Source: Helicobacter sp. MIT 00-7814 (GTDB taxonomy: Bacteria > Campylobacterota > Campylobacteria > Campylobacterales > Helicobacteraceae). Taken from it: a DNA stretch of 64,000 nt. A model generated the notes under the pieces. That model did no database searches. It was not told the origin of the DNA and worked only from the letters and a program-made list of their open reading frames with translations. Positions 44,029 through 52,550 of the stretch are shown here, one piece after another. Where the stretch lies: assembly GCF_003364115.1 (NCBI RefSeq), contig NZ_NXLL01000002.1, positions 1-64,000 of the forward strand, in the 5' to 3' direction. Positions within the stretch are counted from its first letter, which is position 1, and every line of letters begins with the position of its first letter. The position numbers and the translations under genes are program-made.

Positions 44029-44225
44029 TTTGTCTCCTTTGGAATAAAATTGAGCCAGAAGTATAGAAAAAAGCGCGCGATGAATGTGCTAGTTATTTGG
44101 GGAAAAATACAAGTTTTTTGATTTGTTTTTATAAGATCGTGCAGCAAGAACAACTCTATATTTTACAGCCTTAATAATATAAACAGGTTGCTAAAATTAA
44201 GTATAAATAACAAAATAGAGAATAT

Positions 44226-44254
44226 AAAAGGCAGTTAGAATCTAACTGCCTTTT
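44226..44254 (-). terminator. Rho-independent terminator of the asparagine-synthetase gene
   Basis: A perfect 14-bp stem (AAAAGGCAGTTAGA with TCTAACTGCCTTTT) around one unpaired base. On the minus strand the arm ends in a T-run, and the stop codon of the gene lies inside the stem. Confidence 0.85.
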
Positions 44255-45566
44255 TAAGTGATTTTTCCCAAATATATGGATTAAGCTCGCACCATACTTT
44301 TTCGCCGATATGAAACGAATTTACCTTACCAGAGCATATATCCATAACTTCTTGTTGTGTTTGCTTAGGATTCTCCACCAGCGCACATTGCAAAAAGTCT
44401 TGCGAATGCACTAAATCTAGCGCCCATTCTTTCAAGCCATTATGCTTTTTATCTCGCTGAAGCCATTGGATTATAGGCGAGTTGAAGCCTATTTTGCTTT
44501 TGCGCCAAGTGACATTGCTTGGCATGAAACTATCCACACTATCGCGAATAAGCCGCTTAGTGTATCCGCCGCCAAACTTATATGAAAAGGGTAGAGAAAA
44601 CACAAACTCCACCAGCCTGTGATCCATAAAAGGCATACGAATTTCTACGCCATTTATCATGGAATATCTATCATAGTTTCTAAGTAGCGTTGGTAAAATA
44701 GTCTCATAAAAAATACCATAAAGCTGTTGACTAAAATGATCCATTTTTTTGAAATTAGGATGATTGGCATCCCTGCTGTGCTTGAGCTTGTAGCCTGTTA
44801 GCTTTTTTATAGCCATTTTTGTTAAAAATCTCGCTCCTTCTTTAAAAAGAGGTAATTTACTAGATTTTACTTCGCGCGTTTCATTAAGTGTATTTAGCAC
44901 ATTTGCAATCATTTTGGGGTTAAACTTACAATCCCACAAAGCCTCTATCAAATGACCATATCCGCTAAAAAGCTCATCTGCTCCATGTCCATCAAGCGTG
45001 ACGCTTACACCGCGTGATTTTACCGCGCCATAAGTTGCTATCATGGGAATTGGACTTGTGATATACACATCTTCAAAAAGATAAAAATACTCCTCCAATC
45101 TATCCCAAAACTCAAGCGGATTTATCTCTAAAAAATCTGCCTTGATACCTATATAATCCACCACTGCGCGCGCATATTCACTCTCATCAAGAGGCGTATC
45201 TTTGAAGCAAGCCACAAAAGCATGCTGCCAATCTTTTGTATATTTATCGGGTGTTTGTTTGGCAATATGCGCCATCGCACATATTGTAGAGCTAGAATCT
45301 AGCCCGCCACTTAGTGCCGTGCCAATAGGCACATCTGAACGCATCCGCAAATGCACCGCATCCAAAAATAGCTCTCTAAAATGCTCTATCGCATCGCTAT
45401 ATTTTGGCGCGCTTACAAGATGATCTAAAATATTGTAATATCTGATAAATTGCAGGGTTGGCGTGGCGTTGGAAGATTTGTGTTTTGAAGGTTCATAATA
45501 TGCAAAATGCGAGTGAGGAAAGCGCTCTATCCCATTGATAAGTGCCCCCCCCATTTTCATAGGCAA
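44235..45566 (-). CDS. Asparagine synthetase-like protein, C-terminal synthetase part (out of frame)
   Basis: Open frame of 443 codons carrying the AsnB synthetase domain: ATP-pyrophosphatase loop SGGLDSSS near 90-97, DEADELF-type motif as DGHGADELFSGYG, and C-terminal RMPFMDHRLVEF. It overlaps the N-terminal ORF and is one base out of frame at the C8 tract (G8 on the coding strand) at 45545-45552. Its own start (ATG beside the tract) has no ribosome site, so alone it is probably not made. With seven or ten Gs the two frames would join as ENGGALING. Such amidotransferases often modify surface sugars in Helicobacter and Campylobacter. Confidence 0.8.
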   Translation of the reverse strand: MPMKMGGALINGIERFPHSHFAYYEPSKHKSSNATPTLQFIRYYNILDHLVSAPKYSDAIEHFRELFLDAVHLRMRSDVPIGTALSGGLDSSSTICAMAHIAKQTPDKYTKDWQHAFVACFKDTPLDESEYARAVVDYIGIKADFLEINPLEFWDRLEEYFYLFEDVYITSPIPMIATYGAVKSRGVSVTLDGHGADELFSGYGHLIEALWDCKFNPKMIANVLNTLNETREVKSSKLPLFKEGARFLTKMAIKKLTGYKLKHSRDANHPNFKKMDHFSQQLYGIFYETILPTLLRNYDRYSMINGVEIRMPFMDHRLVEFVFSLPFSYKFGGGYTKRLIRDSVDSFMPSNVTWRKSKIGFNSPIIQWLQRDKKHNGLKEWALDLVHSQDFLQCALVENPKQTQQEVMDICSGKVNSFHIGEKVWCELNPYIWEKSLKKAVRF

Positions 45567-46146
45567 AAATATTATAAATACTTACCATGCCCACAAAATC
45601 TTTTGCGGGTTTAAGCTCTTTTAGATATGGATAAATCGCTTTCATCTCAGAAGCAAATACAAACTGCACACCATACTCATTTTTTACAAAAGCATAAAAC
45701 AGCGGCTTTTTGCCAAACCTATCGCGCGCTAAGAAAAGTCGCTTCCTCTTGTGATCCCAAATGCCAAGCGCCCACATTCCATTGAAGCGATTTAGGCATT
45801 TTTCACCCCATTGCGAAAAGCTTGCCACCACCACTTCTGTATCAGAATGCGTGCGGAATCTATGCCCTAATTTTTCTAGCTCTTTTCTTAGCTCGATAAA
45901 ATTATACACCTCGCCATTAAAAACTATGCTATATCGCCCACCACCTACAGATTCTGGTACTTGATAGTGCATAGGTTGGCTGGCATTATGACTAAGATCG
46001 ACGATTGACAATCGCCGATGCCCCAAGCTAATATCCTCATCAATATATATCCCAAAATCATCTGGACCCCTATGGGCTAGAGTATGAAGCGATTTGGCGA
46101 AATCATGCTCATTTGTCGCTGGGATGCTTCCAAGTATGCCACACAT
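45493..46146 (-). CDS. Asparagine synthetase-like protein, N-terminal glutaminase part (truncated by frameshift)
   Basis: 217 codons beginning MCGILGS, so Cys2 is the glutaminase nucleophile of class II amidotransferases. LAHRGPDDFG, LGHRRLSIVDLS, FNGEVYNF and SDTEVVV are conserved. The frame passes through the G8 tract as NGGGTYQW and stops 17 codons later. The intact gene would span 44235-46146 (about 636 residues). A TATAAT (minus strand, 46182-46187) serves as promoter. Read as a phase-variable gene in the OFF state rather than decay, because everything else is intact. Confidence 0.85.
   Translation of the reverse strand: MCGILGSIPATNEHDFAKSLHTLAHRGPDDFGIYIDEDISLGHRRLSIVDLSHNASQPMHYQVPESVGGGRYSIVFNGEVYNFIELRKELEKLGHRFRTHSDTEVVVASFSQWGEKCLNRFNGMWALGIWDHKRKRLFLARDRFGKKPLFYAFVKNEYGVQFVFASEMKAIYPYLKELKPAKDFVGMVSIYNIFAYENGGGTYQWDRALSSLAFCIL
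45545..45552 (-). repeat. G8 slippage tract at the frameshift of the asnB-like gene
   Basis: Eight Cs on the plus strand (G8 in the coding direction), exactly where the N-terminal and C-terminal frames diverge. Seven Gs give one continuous 636-codon frame. Confidence 0.9.
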
Positions 46147-46334
46147 AATAATCCTTTAGATTGTAAAATTTTAAGGTTTGGATTATAGCATTAATGATTA
46201 AGGTTGTGAAAGAAAATATTTTTATGGATTTGAAAAATAACAGCTATTTTAAGAGAATTGGTTTAAGTAAGTGTGCTGAGTTTTATCTCATAGATAAAGT
46301 GAATATTAAGGTTTAAGTGCATAAATATTAACTT

Positions 46335-47612
46335 TTAAAAATAATCACTAAAATAAGGCTTAGCGCGTGGAATGATAGATTCTAGCAAATTTATCATATC
46401 TTGCGAGGCTTCAAGGCGCTTGATTTTAGCGAGATAGCTTGGGCGTTTATAGCCAAAAAACATCGTTGTGAGCGTTTGTATATCAGTTTTAACGCTTGGG
46501 ATTCTTTCATTCTTTGCCTGCGAGTGTATTTGCATAGAATCTAGCTCCTGCGCAGATTCTAGCACCTTAAGCTCCACTTTTTGCGCGCTAAAATTTAGCA
46601 CAAACACGCGGTTATTCCACTCTAGCAAAGGGTCTTTGATGATAAAAGCAAAAATATGCCCCCTAGATTCCGCATCTAGCGCGAATGGATAATCCCTCAA
46701 AAACTGCTCAATATCCACAATGCGCCCCATAAAATAGGGCTGGATACTCTCCTTGATATGCCCATCTTCGAGCAAAAACGCCAGCGTGTTGTTGCTAAAA
46801 TTATTCCCCTCAACCTTATCAAACATCGATTTATGCGCATTGACATAGCCCCAAAGCCCGCGCCGCGCCTCCTCGTTGCAATAAAGCATTTCCTTAATCT
46901 TAAACACATCATCTTCAAGCAAATACGCGATATAGCCCTGTGGCACATCGTTTTTATCATAATACAGCGCGACCATCTCATCATCGCTATCCCAGCGCCA
47001 ATACTCGTCCCACGCGAGCTTATCGCGCACCAGCGCGCCATGCGTGGATTTGGCAAATCTATCATACAGCGCGATTAACTCCTCGTCATCATCGCGCTCA
47101 ATGCGCCGTATCATGCCATTTTGCGCGCTTATATTTGGCAGCTGATGGTCTTTGATGCTAAAAGTCATCTTATCGCTGATAATCTCCCAGCCACGCGAGC
47201 GATAATAAGGAATCGAGTAGGGATAAAGGCAAGAAATGCTCTGCTTTTGCGTGCGCATAATGCTTAAAGTCTCCTTCATCAAATCCGCCATAAGCCCCAT
47301 GCCAGAATACTCTGGATAAGTCGCCACGCCTGTAATCCCGCCCATCTCAAAAATGCGATTGTGGATATTCATTTTCATCGAATACAGCGCGATTTGCGAG
47401 ATGAGCTTATCTTTGTCAAACCAGCCCAGCACGCGCGCATTTTGCAAAATCGGATATTTCGCCTGCTTGATACTCTCCGCATTGTAGCCAAGCTCTGAAA
47501 GCACGCTATCCGTCACTTGAAACGCATAGCGTAAAAGGGCGTTAAACTGCTCGATATGCGTGGTATCAAGCGTTTTCATCGTAAGCTTTGTGCGTAAATT
47601 TTGCCTTGTCAT
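46335..47612 (-). CDS. GNAT-family acetyltransferase, Eis-like
   Basis: 425 residues from the ATG at 47612, which has AAAAGGAC upstream. The longer frame runs into the preceding regulator gene. The GNAT domain (10-150) holds the acetyl-CoA loop in GVATYPEYSGMGLMADLM; a second GNAT-like domain follows, and the C-terminal ~100 residues look like the sterol-carrier-like end of Eis proteins (FVLNFSAQKVELKVLE). Eis-type enzymes acetylate amines of peptides or small molecules. It is 19 nt downstream of an AraC-type regulator, which may control it. Confidence 0.8.
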   Translation of the reverse strand: MTRQNLRTKLTMKTLDTTHIEQFNALLRYAFQVTDSVLSELGYNAESIKQAKYPILQNARVLGWFDKDKLISQIALYSMKMNIHNRIFEMGGITGVATYPEYSGMGLMADLMKETLSIMRTQKQSISCLYPYSIPYYRSRGWEIISDKMTFSIKDHQLPNISAQNGMIRRIERDDDEELIALYDRFAKSTHGALVRDKLAWDEYWRWDSDDEMVALYYDKNDVPQGYIAYLLEDDVFKIKEMLYCNEEARRGLWGYVNAHKSMFDKVEGNNFSNNTLAFLLEDGHIKESIQPYFMGRIVDIEQFLRDYPFALDAESRGHIFAFIIKDPLLEWNNRVFVLNFSAQKVELKVLESAQELDSMQIHSQAKNERIPSVKTDIQTLTTMFFGYKRPSYLAKIKRLEASQDMINLLESIIPRAKPYFSDYF

Positions 47613-47631
47613 GCAAGTCCTTTTGTATCCC

Positions 47632-48591
47632 TTAGGCTTTTTGCAACGATTTTTGATACTGCTTTGGCGTTTGGTTAAACTGCTCTTTGAAGCGCGCGAT
47701 AAACCACGCAGGCGAGCTGAAGCCACAATCACTGCAAATTTCATTCACATTTTTATCCGCATATTGAAGCAAAAATCGCGCCTTTAAAAGACGTTTTTCA
47801 TCAAGCCATTTTTTGGGCGAAACCTTAAAATACTGCTTAAACTCGCGCGAAAAGCTCGCATTATCCAGCCGTGCGAACTTCGCCATCTCCGCAACGCTCA
47901 AAAACTCCTGCTCGCAATATGCAAAAAGCTCGCCAAGCCCAAGCCTCGTAGCCGCGAACAACTCGCGGATGAAGCCCAAAAATGTTGGATTCTTGCTTAG
48001 TGCCAAATGCAAAAACAGCTCCTCAAATTTTAGCTCAATCATCGGCTCCAAATAGCGCGTGTTGTATTCAAAATGCGCGCTAAAGCCCTCGATTATGCCC
48101 TGCAGTGCGGGGTCAGAGATTACGCCAGTTTCTTGATTATCCGCAGTTTGGATTCTATGCGCAGTGGTTTTGCCTTGCGGATTCTCATTTTTTGCCATAT
48201 TTTTTGGAATCTCGCGCGCCTTTATCGCCTCTAGCGGCAGCAAATCCTTATGTTTGTGGGCAAGCGCGGTTAAAAGCGGGGCGTTAAAAAAGAACAAATA
48301 CGCCTCATAAAGCCCGTGCGCAGTGATATTGCTAAGCGTGTAGCTCCCAGCTTTTAACAGCGTGCATTCGCCCTTTGTTAGGTGCAATTCCTGCGTGCCA
48401 TTGTGAAAAATCTTTTCACCATTTCGCACAAAAATTAGCACATGCTCTTGCATAAAAACAGGCAGGCGGTGGCTGCTATCACTTTGCTGATAGCGCGCAA
48501 AGGTGCAACGCCCAAGCGTGTGAATCTGCAGATTTTGTTCGCTTGAGTTTGGGAAAAATCCTAAATCATTTGGAAGATAGAGCATTTGCAA
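47632..48591 (-). CDS. AraC-family transcriptional regulator
   Basis: 319 residues. The C-terminal AraC DNA-binding domain (about 215-315) has both helix-turn-helix motifs: LSVAEMAKFARLDNASFSREF and the second ending NEICSDCGFSSPAWFIARFK, then QTPKQYQKS. The N-terminal cupin-like part (30-110) would sense a ligand (RNGEKIFHNGTQELHLTKGE). It ends 19 nt before the GNAT gene, so it is probably its local regulator. Confidence 0.88.
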   Translation of the reverse strand: MQMLYLPNDLGFFPNSSEQNLQIHTLGRCTFARYQQSDSSHRLPVFMQEHVLIFVRNGEKIFHNGTQELHLTKGECTLLKAGSYTLSNITAHGLYEAYLFFFNAPLLTALAHKHKDLLPLEAIKAREIPKNMAKNENPQGKTTAHRIQTADNQETGVISDPALQGIIEGFSAHFEYNTRYLEPMIELKFEELFLHLALSKNPTFLGFIRELFAATRLGLGELFAYCEQEFLSVAEMAKFARLDNASFSREFKQYFKVSPKKWLDEKRLLKARFLLQYADKNVNEICSDCGFSSPAWFIARFKEQFNQTPKQYQKSLQKA

Positions 48592-48594
48592 ATC

Positions 48595-50250
48595 CTAATT
48601 TTGCGCGCTATTTGCGCAAGTGTTTTTAATCCAAAGCAAAATATCTTGCAAGACTTTTTTCTTGCAAAAATCATTCAAAATCTCATGCCTCGCATCATTG
48701 TAGAGGATAAGTTGCGTGTTTTGGTAGCCTTTTTCTTGCAAAAATATTTGCAGTTTTTCCACGCCCTTACCAAAATCCCCGCACGCATCGTCTCGCCCGC
48801 TGATGATAAGCACAGGAAAGCGCGGATTTTTGGGAGGTTGCAACGCACCATAAACGCGCTTTAACCCACCAAAAAGGTTGATAAAGCTTTGCGTTGTGAA
48901 AATAAAACCGCATTTTTTGTCATTCTCATACGCGCTCACCACGCTTTTATCGCTACATAGCCACGCGTAGGGACTGCCTTCTGCGCGGAATTTCGCATTA
49001 AATCCACCAAAAGATAAGGTGTTGAGAATCTTTGCACCAAAATCCCTTGCGCCAATAGCGTGAAAAAACTTGCCAAGCGCAATGCCAAGCGATGAAAGCG
49101 GATTGTAAGCCGGACTTCCGCTCAAAATTAACCCGATCACAGAATCTTCATACAAACTCACATAGCGGCGTGATAGCAATGAGCCCATAGAATGCCCAAG
49201 TAGCACGATTTGCGCGTGCGGATAGAGGGAGTGCAAAAGGCGATTAAACGCGTGCATATCCTGCACGGCGCGCTCAAATCCTTGCTCGCCCATTTCGCCA
49301 AGTGAGGTGATGGGATTTGTAGATTCTGCGCTGTTGGCGTTTGCGGGGCTTACTTCTTTAGATATATCGCGTCCCATCGCAGATTGTGCGCTTATGCTAT
49401 CGCCATGCCCGCGGTGATCGTTGATTGCTACGATGTAGCCATTTTGCGCTAGTTCGCGCGCCACCCACTCAAAGCGCCCTCTGTGCTCGACCATGCCATG
49501 CGCGATTTGGATAATGATATTTGCGCCACTTGCGCCAGAATCTGGCTCATAAATGTCATACACCACCGCGCCAAAGTCTGATTGAAAGCTTCCGCTTGTT
49601 TTTGTTGTCTTTGATTTTTTATGAGAATCCGCGCAGTGGGAATATGGAGGGGCTGGGCGCAGACTAAGCGCGCGCAAAATAGCCTTTGGGAAAAGCTCGT
49701 ATTCTAGCTTGTGGATTCTTGCCTCAAACTCTGCGAGGCTCTCACCTTGGATTTTTGGCAACTTTTCTTGCAAAATAATTTCCCCAGAATCTAGCTCCTC
49801 GCTCACCCAATGCACACTCACACCGCCAAAATCCTCATTTGATTGAAAGCTTTGCTCTATGGCGTGCGCGCCCTTATGCAGGGGCAAAAACGAAGGGTGG
49901 ATATTGAGCGCTTTTAAATGCGTAGTAAAATAGGGCGTTAAGATTCTCATAAATCCGCTAAGCACGCATAAATCCGGCTTGAAAGTCTCAATTTGCGCAA
50001 CTAATTCTTTATCAAACTCTTCGCGCGCTTTCCCCTTGCTAGGGATCACCACGCATTCAATCCCGCGTTCTTCCACGCGCTCAATCCCTTTGGCTTGCGG
50101 GTTATTGCAAAAACACGCGCTAATGCAAATCCTGCGCGCCACATTTTGAGAATCCAAAAACTCTTTGTTGTGAAGCTTGTCGATGAGGTTTAGCATATTT
50201 GTGCCATTCCCGCTGAAAAGCACCACGAGGCGCAATGTGCTTTGACTCAT
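48595..50250 (-). CDS. PurN-like formyltransferase fused to an alpha/beta hydrolase
   Basis: 551 residues. Residues 1-195 are phosphoribosylglycinamide formyltransferase (purine synthesis step 3): VVLFSGNGTNMLN, the formyl-binding site LSGFMRILTPYF, NIHPSFLPLHKGAHAIEQ, and VHWVSEELDSGEII with the catalytic Asp. After a linker of about 30 residues comes an alpha/beta hydrolase of the monoacylglycerol-lipase type (230-545): HGMVEHRGRFEW, NDHRGHGDS, nucleophile elbow GHSMGS, and catalytic Asp and His in SGRDDACG and DARHEILND. Usual PurN is about 190-200 residues. The frame is continuous. It overlaps the upstream small gene by ATGA. Confidence 0.88.
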   Translation of the reverse strand: MSQSTLRLVVLFSGNGTNMLNLIDKLHNKEFLDSQNVARRICISACFCNNPQAKGIERVEERGIECVVIPSKGKAREEFDKELVAQIETFKPDLCVLSGFMRILTPYFTTHLKALNIHPSFLPLHKGAHAIEQSFQSNEDFGGVSVHWVSEELDSGEIILQEKLPKIQGESLAEFEARIHKLEYELFPKAILRALSLRPAPPYSHCADSHKKSKTTKTSGSFQSDFGAVVYDIYEPDSGASGANIIIQIAHGMVEHRGRFEWVARELAQNGYIVAINDHRGHGDSISAQSAMGRDISKEVSPANANSAESTNPITSLGEMGEQGFERAVQDMHAFNRLLHSLYPHAQIVLLGHSMGSLLSRRYVSLYEDSVIGLILSGSPAYNPLSSLGIALGKFFHAIGARDFGAKILNTLSFGGFNAKFRAEGSPYAWLCSDKSVVSAYENDKKCGFIFTTQSFINLFGGLKRVYGALQPPKNPRFPVLIISGRDDACGDFGKGVEKLQIFLQEKGYQNTQLILYNDARHEILNDFCKKKVLQDILLWIKNTCANSAQN

Positions 50251-50477
50251 TTTGTAAAAAGATCCGCTCTTTTTTGGCGCAAGAGATTGATTGTCTCAAT
50301 AATCTCATCAATCCCATAGGGCGCATTTTCATCAAAGCTCTCATCATCAAGTAGCGCCTCATACGCTTCTAGTGCCTCTTGTATTTTGTCTTTTTTTACC
50401 CCCGCAAAATACAGCGCCGCACCCAAACTATCAACAAGCTGTTCGGCAAGCTCTTGGAGTGAAAAATCTGATTCCAT
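50247..50477 (-). CDS. Small acidic helical protein upstream of purN
   Basis: 76 residues from the ATG at 50477 (AAAAGGAC upstream). It is acidic and helical (LQELAEQLVDSLGAALYFAGV, then a Glu/Asp-rich part), with a Lys-rich end. It is translationally coupled to the purN-hydrolase gene. Conserved in Helicobacter in my judgement, but the function is not recognised. Confidence 0.6.
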   Translation of the reverse strand: MESDFSLQELAEQLVDSLGAALYFAGVKKDKIQEALEAYEALLDDESFDENAPYGIDEIIETINLLRQKRADLFTK

Positions 50478-50576
50478 AATTTTGTCCTTTTTAAAATCTC
50501 TGCGCGAGAATAAATCCCACTTGCGCGCGTATTGTAGCATTTTTTGACTGAATAAGGTTTTGAAAAGATTTAGCGC

Positions 50577-52043
50577 TTAAAACTTTGCATTTTTATTTTT
50601 TGCGTGATGTGTGGAATCTAAGCTTTCCAAGGCTTCAAAAATGCGCATTTCGTCATTATCTAAAAGCGTGCGCATATCACACAGCACTTTGTCTGCGATA
50701 ATGCGCGTAATAATGCTAAAATCCCTTCGCAAGCGTTCTTCTAACTGCGCGCAAGAAAAAGCCTTCGCACTTATCGCAATGCCATAGCTTTCAAACTTCA
50801 TATCCGGCAAACTCCCGCCACCTGAGAGAGAATCTACCTTTTTAACCTCAAAATCATACGCAGATTCCAAAGGGCGCAATATTTTCAAAAACTGCTGCGC
50901 GCGAGACAAAAGAGAATCCGGGGAGATTCTAAGCATGCGAAGTGTGGGGATTGCATCAAAATCATTTTGCAAATACGCTTCTAAACTTGCTTGCAAGACG
51001 CCTAAGCACAGCTTATCCACGCGCAAGGCACGTAAAAGCTGATTTTTTTTCAACCTTTCAATAAGCTCTTTTTTACCCGCGATAATGCCAGCCTGCGCGC
51101 TTCCAAAGAGTTTATCCCCACTAAAGCTAAGTAATGATGGGGGTGCGCTAAAAATTTCTTTCAAACTTGGCTCTTGCGAGTTTTCGCTCGTGTAATGCGC
51201 GTGGGGCAGGGATTCTAGCCCGCTTACATATCCGCTTCCTAAATCATAATAATCAATCATGCCTTCCCTTTGCGCGAGCGCGCTTAAGTCTTTCATCGCC
51301 ACTTCCGCGCAGAATCCAATCTGTGAAAAATTGCTCTTATGCGCCTTTAAAATCATCGCACATTCCGCACTTAGCGCATTTTCATAATCGCTTAAATGCG
51401 TTTTATTTGTCGCGCCAACTTCAAGTAGTTCGCAACCCGCTTGCTTCATCACTTCTGGGATTCTAAAGCCCCCGCCAATTTCTACTAATTCCCCGCGCGA
51501 GATAAGCACTTTTTTATTTTTCGCAAAAGTCTGCAGGATTAAAAGCACCGCTGCGGCGTTATTATTCACCACCAAAAATTCATAGTCTGTTTGGAAAAGC
51601 GCCTGAAAAAGCGCATTTGCGTGCGTGTAGCGACTTGAGCGCGCGCCTTTGTCTAGGTCGTATTCAAGCGTGCAATAGCGCGTGAGAAGTGGCAATAGTT
51701 TTTGTGCCACTTGTTGGCTAAGCACGCTACGCCCGAGGTTTGTTTGTAGCACCACACCGCTGGCATTCACCACAGGAATGAGTGTGGGAGTGAAAAGCGC
51801 GTTATAGGCGTTTTGTATCGTTGTTGGAATATTGCGGATTTTTTCTTGTATTTGCGCTACTGCGTGAGAATCTAGCGTGCTTTGCGCGTGAGATTCTATG
51901 AGATTCTGGATTTCTTCTCGGAGCTCTTGCAAATGCTTTGAAATAAGTGGCTTTAAAAGGGTTTTGTTTGCCTTTGCAAAATTTTTATGATTAAGGAGTG
52001 TATCCATCTTTGGCAGGGCTTGAAACAATTCTTGTGCGTGCAT
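50577..52043 (-). CDS. selA: L-seryl-tRNA(Sec) selenium transferase SelA
   Basis: 488 residues. PLP enzyme that converts Ser-tRNA(Sec) to Sec-tRNA(Sec). Family blocks: PVVNASGVVLQTNLGRSVLS near 88-107, EYDLDKGARSSRY near 130-142, VNNNAAAVLLIL, ISRGELVEIGGGFRIP, GATNKTHLSDYE, YYDLGSGY, and the PLP lysine in SGDKLFGSAQAGI. The N-terminal tRNA-binding domain is present. It is divergent from the tRNA-Sec gene next door. selB and selD are not in the window. Confidence 0.95.
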   Translation of the reverse strand: MHAQELFQALPKMDTLLNHKNFAKANKTLLKPLISKHLQELREEIQNLIESHAQSTLDSHAVAQIQEKIRNIPTTIQNAYNALFTPTLIPVVNASGVVLQTNLGRSVLSQQVAQKLLPLLTRYCTLEYDLDKGARSSRYTHANALFQALFQTDYEFLVVNNNAAAVLLILQTFAKNKKVLISRGELVEIGGGFRIPEVMKQAGCELLEVGATNKTHLSDYENALSAECAMILKAHKSNFSQIGFCAEVAMKDLSALAQREGMIDYYDLGSGYVSGLESLPHAHYTSENSQEPSLKEIFSAPPSLLSFSGDKLFGSAQAGIIAGKKELIERLKKNQLLRALRVDKLCLGVLQASLEAYLQNDFDAIPTLRMLRISPDSLLSRAQQFLKILRPLESAYDFEVKKVDSLSGGGSLPDMKFESYGIAISAKAFSCAQLEERLRRDFSIITRIIADKVLCDMRTLLDNDEMRIFEALESLDSTHHAKNKNAKF

Positions 52044-52091
52044 AACTTACACCTTTATTTTTTGTGATTTTTTGGCTGTTTAGAAAGTTTG

Positions 52092-52097
52092 ATTATA
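52092..52097 (-). promoter_or_regulatory. -10 box of selA
   Basis: TATAAT on the minus strand 49 bp upstream of the selA start; no clear -35. Divergent from the tRNA-Sec promoter at 52129. Confidence 0.5.
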
Positions 52098-52128
52098 ACG
52101 CATAAAGTTATTTTTAACTGCAATAGCT

Positions 52129-52134
52129 TATAAT
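52129..52134 (+). promoter_or_regulatory. -10 box of tRNA-Sec
   Basis: TATAAT 14 nt before the tRNA-Sec 5' end, so transcription would start within a few bases of the mature tRNA. Confidence 0.55.
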
Positions 52135-52147
52135 ACGCGCGGTTTTT

Positions 52148-52245
52148 GGGAGGCAAGTGTAGCTGGTGCGCACCTTAGGCTTCAAACCTAATGTAGGGCT
52201 AGATGACTAGTCCTTGGGGAGTTCGATTCTCTCGCCTTCTCGCCA
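52148..52245 (+). tRNA. selC: tRNA-Sec (anticodon TCA)
   Basis: 98 nt with CCA encoded. The anticodon arm is TTAGG-CTTCAAA-CCTAA (anticodon TCA), there is a long variable arm (AGGGCTAG pairing with CTAGTCCT) and the T-arm is GGGAG-TTCGATT-CTCTC. The acceptor GGGAGGC pairs with GCC-T-TCTC only if one U is bulged, so the exact 5' end is uncertain. Long variable arm and TCA anticodon identify selenocysteine tRNA; selA next door agrees. Confidence 0.92.
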
Positions 52246-52283
52246 AATCCTAAAATTTCTAAACTCTTAAAAAGGCGCAAATT

Positions 52284-52550
52284 ATGGAATCTCAACTTAT
52301 GTCTCTTGCTGTGCAAACCTACAAGCTTACTCTTATTCTTTCCCTTCCGATGTTGCTAGCCGGGCTTATTGTGGGGCTTTTGGTGAGTATTTTTCAAGCC
52401 ACCACGCAGATTAATGAAATGACTTTAAGCTTCGTCCCAAAGATCCTTGCTGTCGTGGCTGTGATTATTTTTACGATGCCTTGGATGATTAGCATGATTA
52501 CAGATTATGCGACGATGCTTATAAATATGATTCCAGATGTGAAATTTTAA
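52284..52550 (+). CDS. fliQ: Flagellar export protein FliQ
   Basis: 88 residues with two membrane helices (15-40 and 50-72) and the family signature LIVGLLVSIFQATTQINEMTLSFVPK. Part of the FliPQR export gate of the flagellar type III secretion system. Followed directly by murB with no gap. Confidence 0.95.
   Translation: MESQLMSLAVQTYKLTLILSLPMLLAGLIVGLLVSIFQATTQINEMTLSFVPKILAVVAVIIFTMPWMISMITDYATMLINMIPDVKF

Noticed and set aside
44235-46146. Two independent genes rather than one interrupted gene
   Set aside because: The domains complement each other exactly at the homopolymer, and the downstream ORF has no ribosome site.
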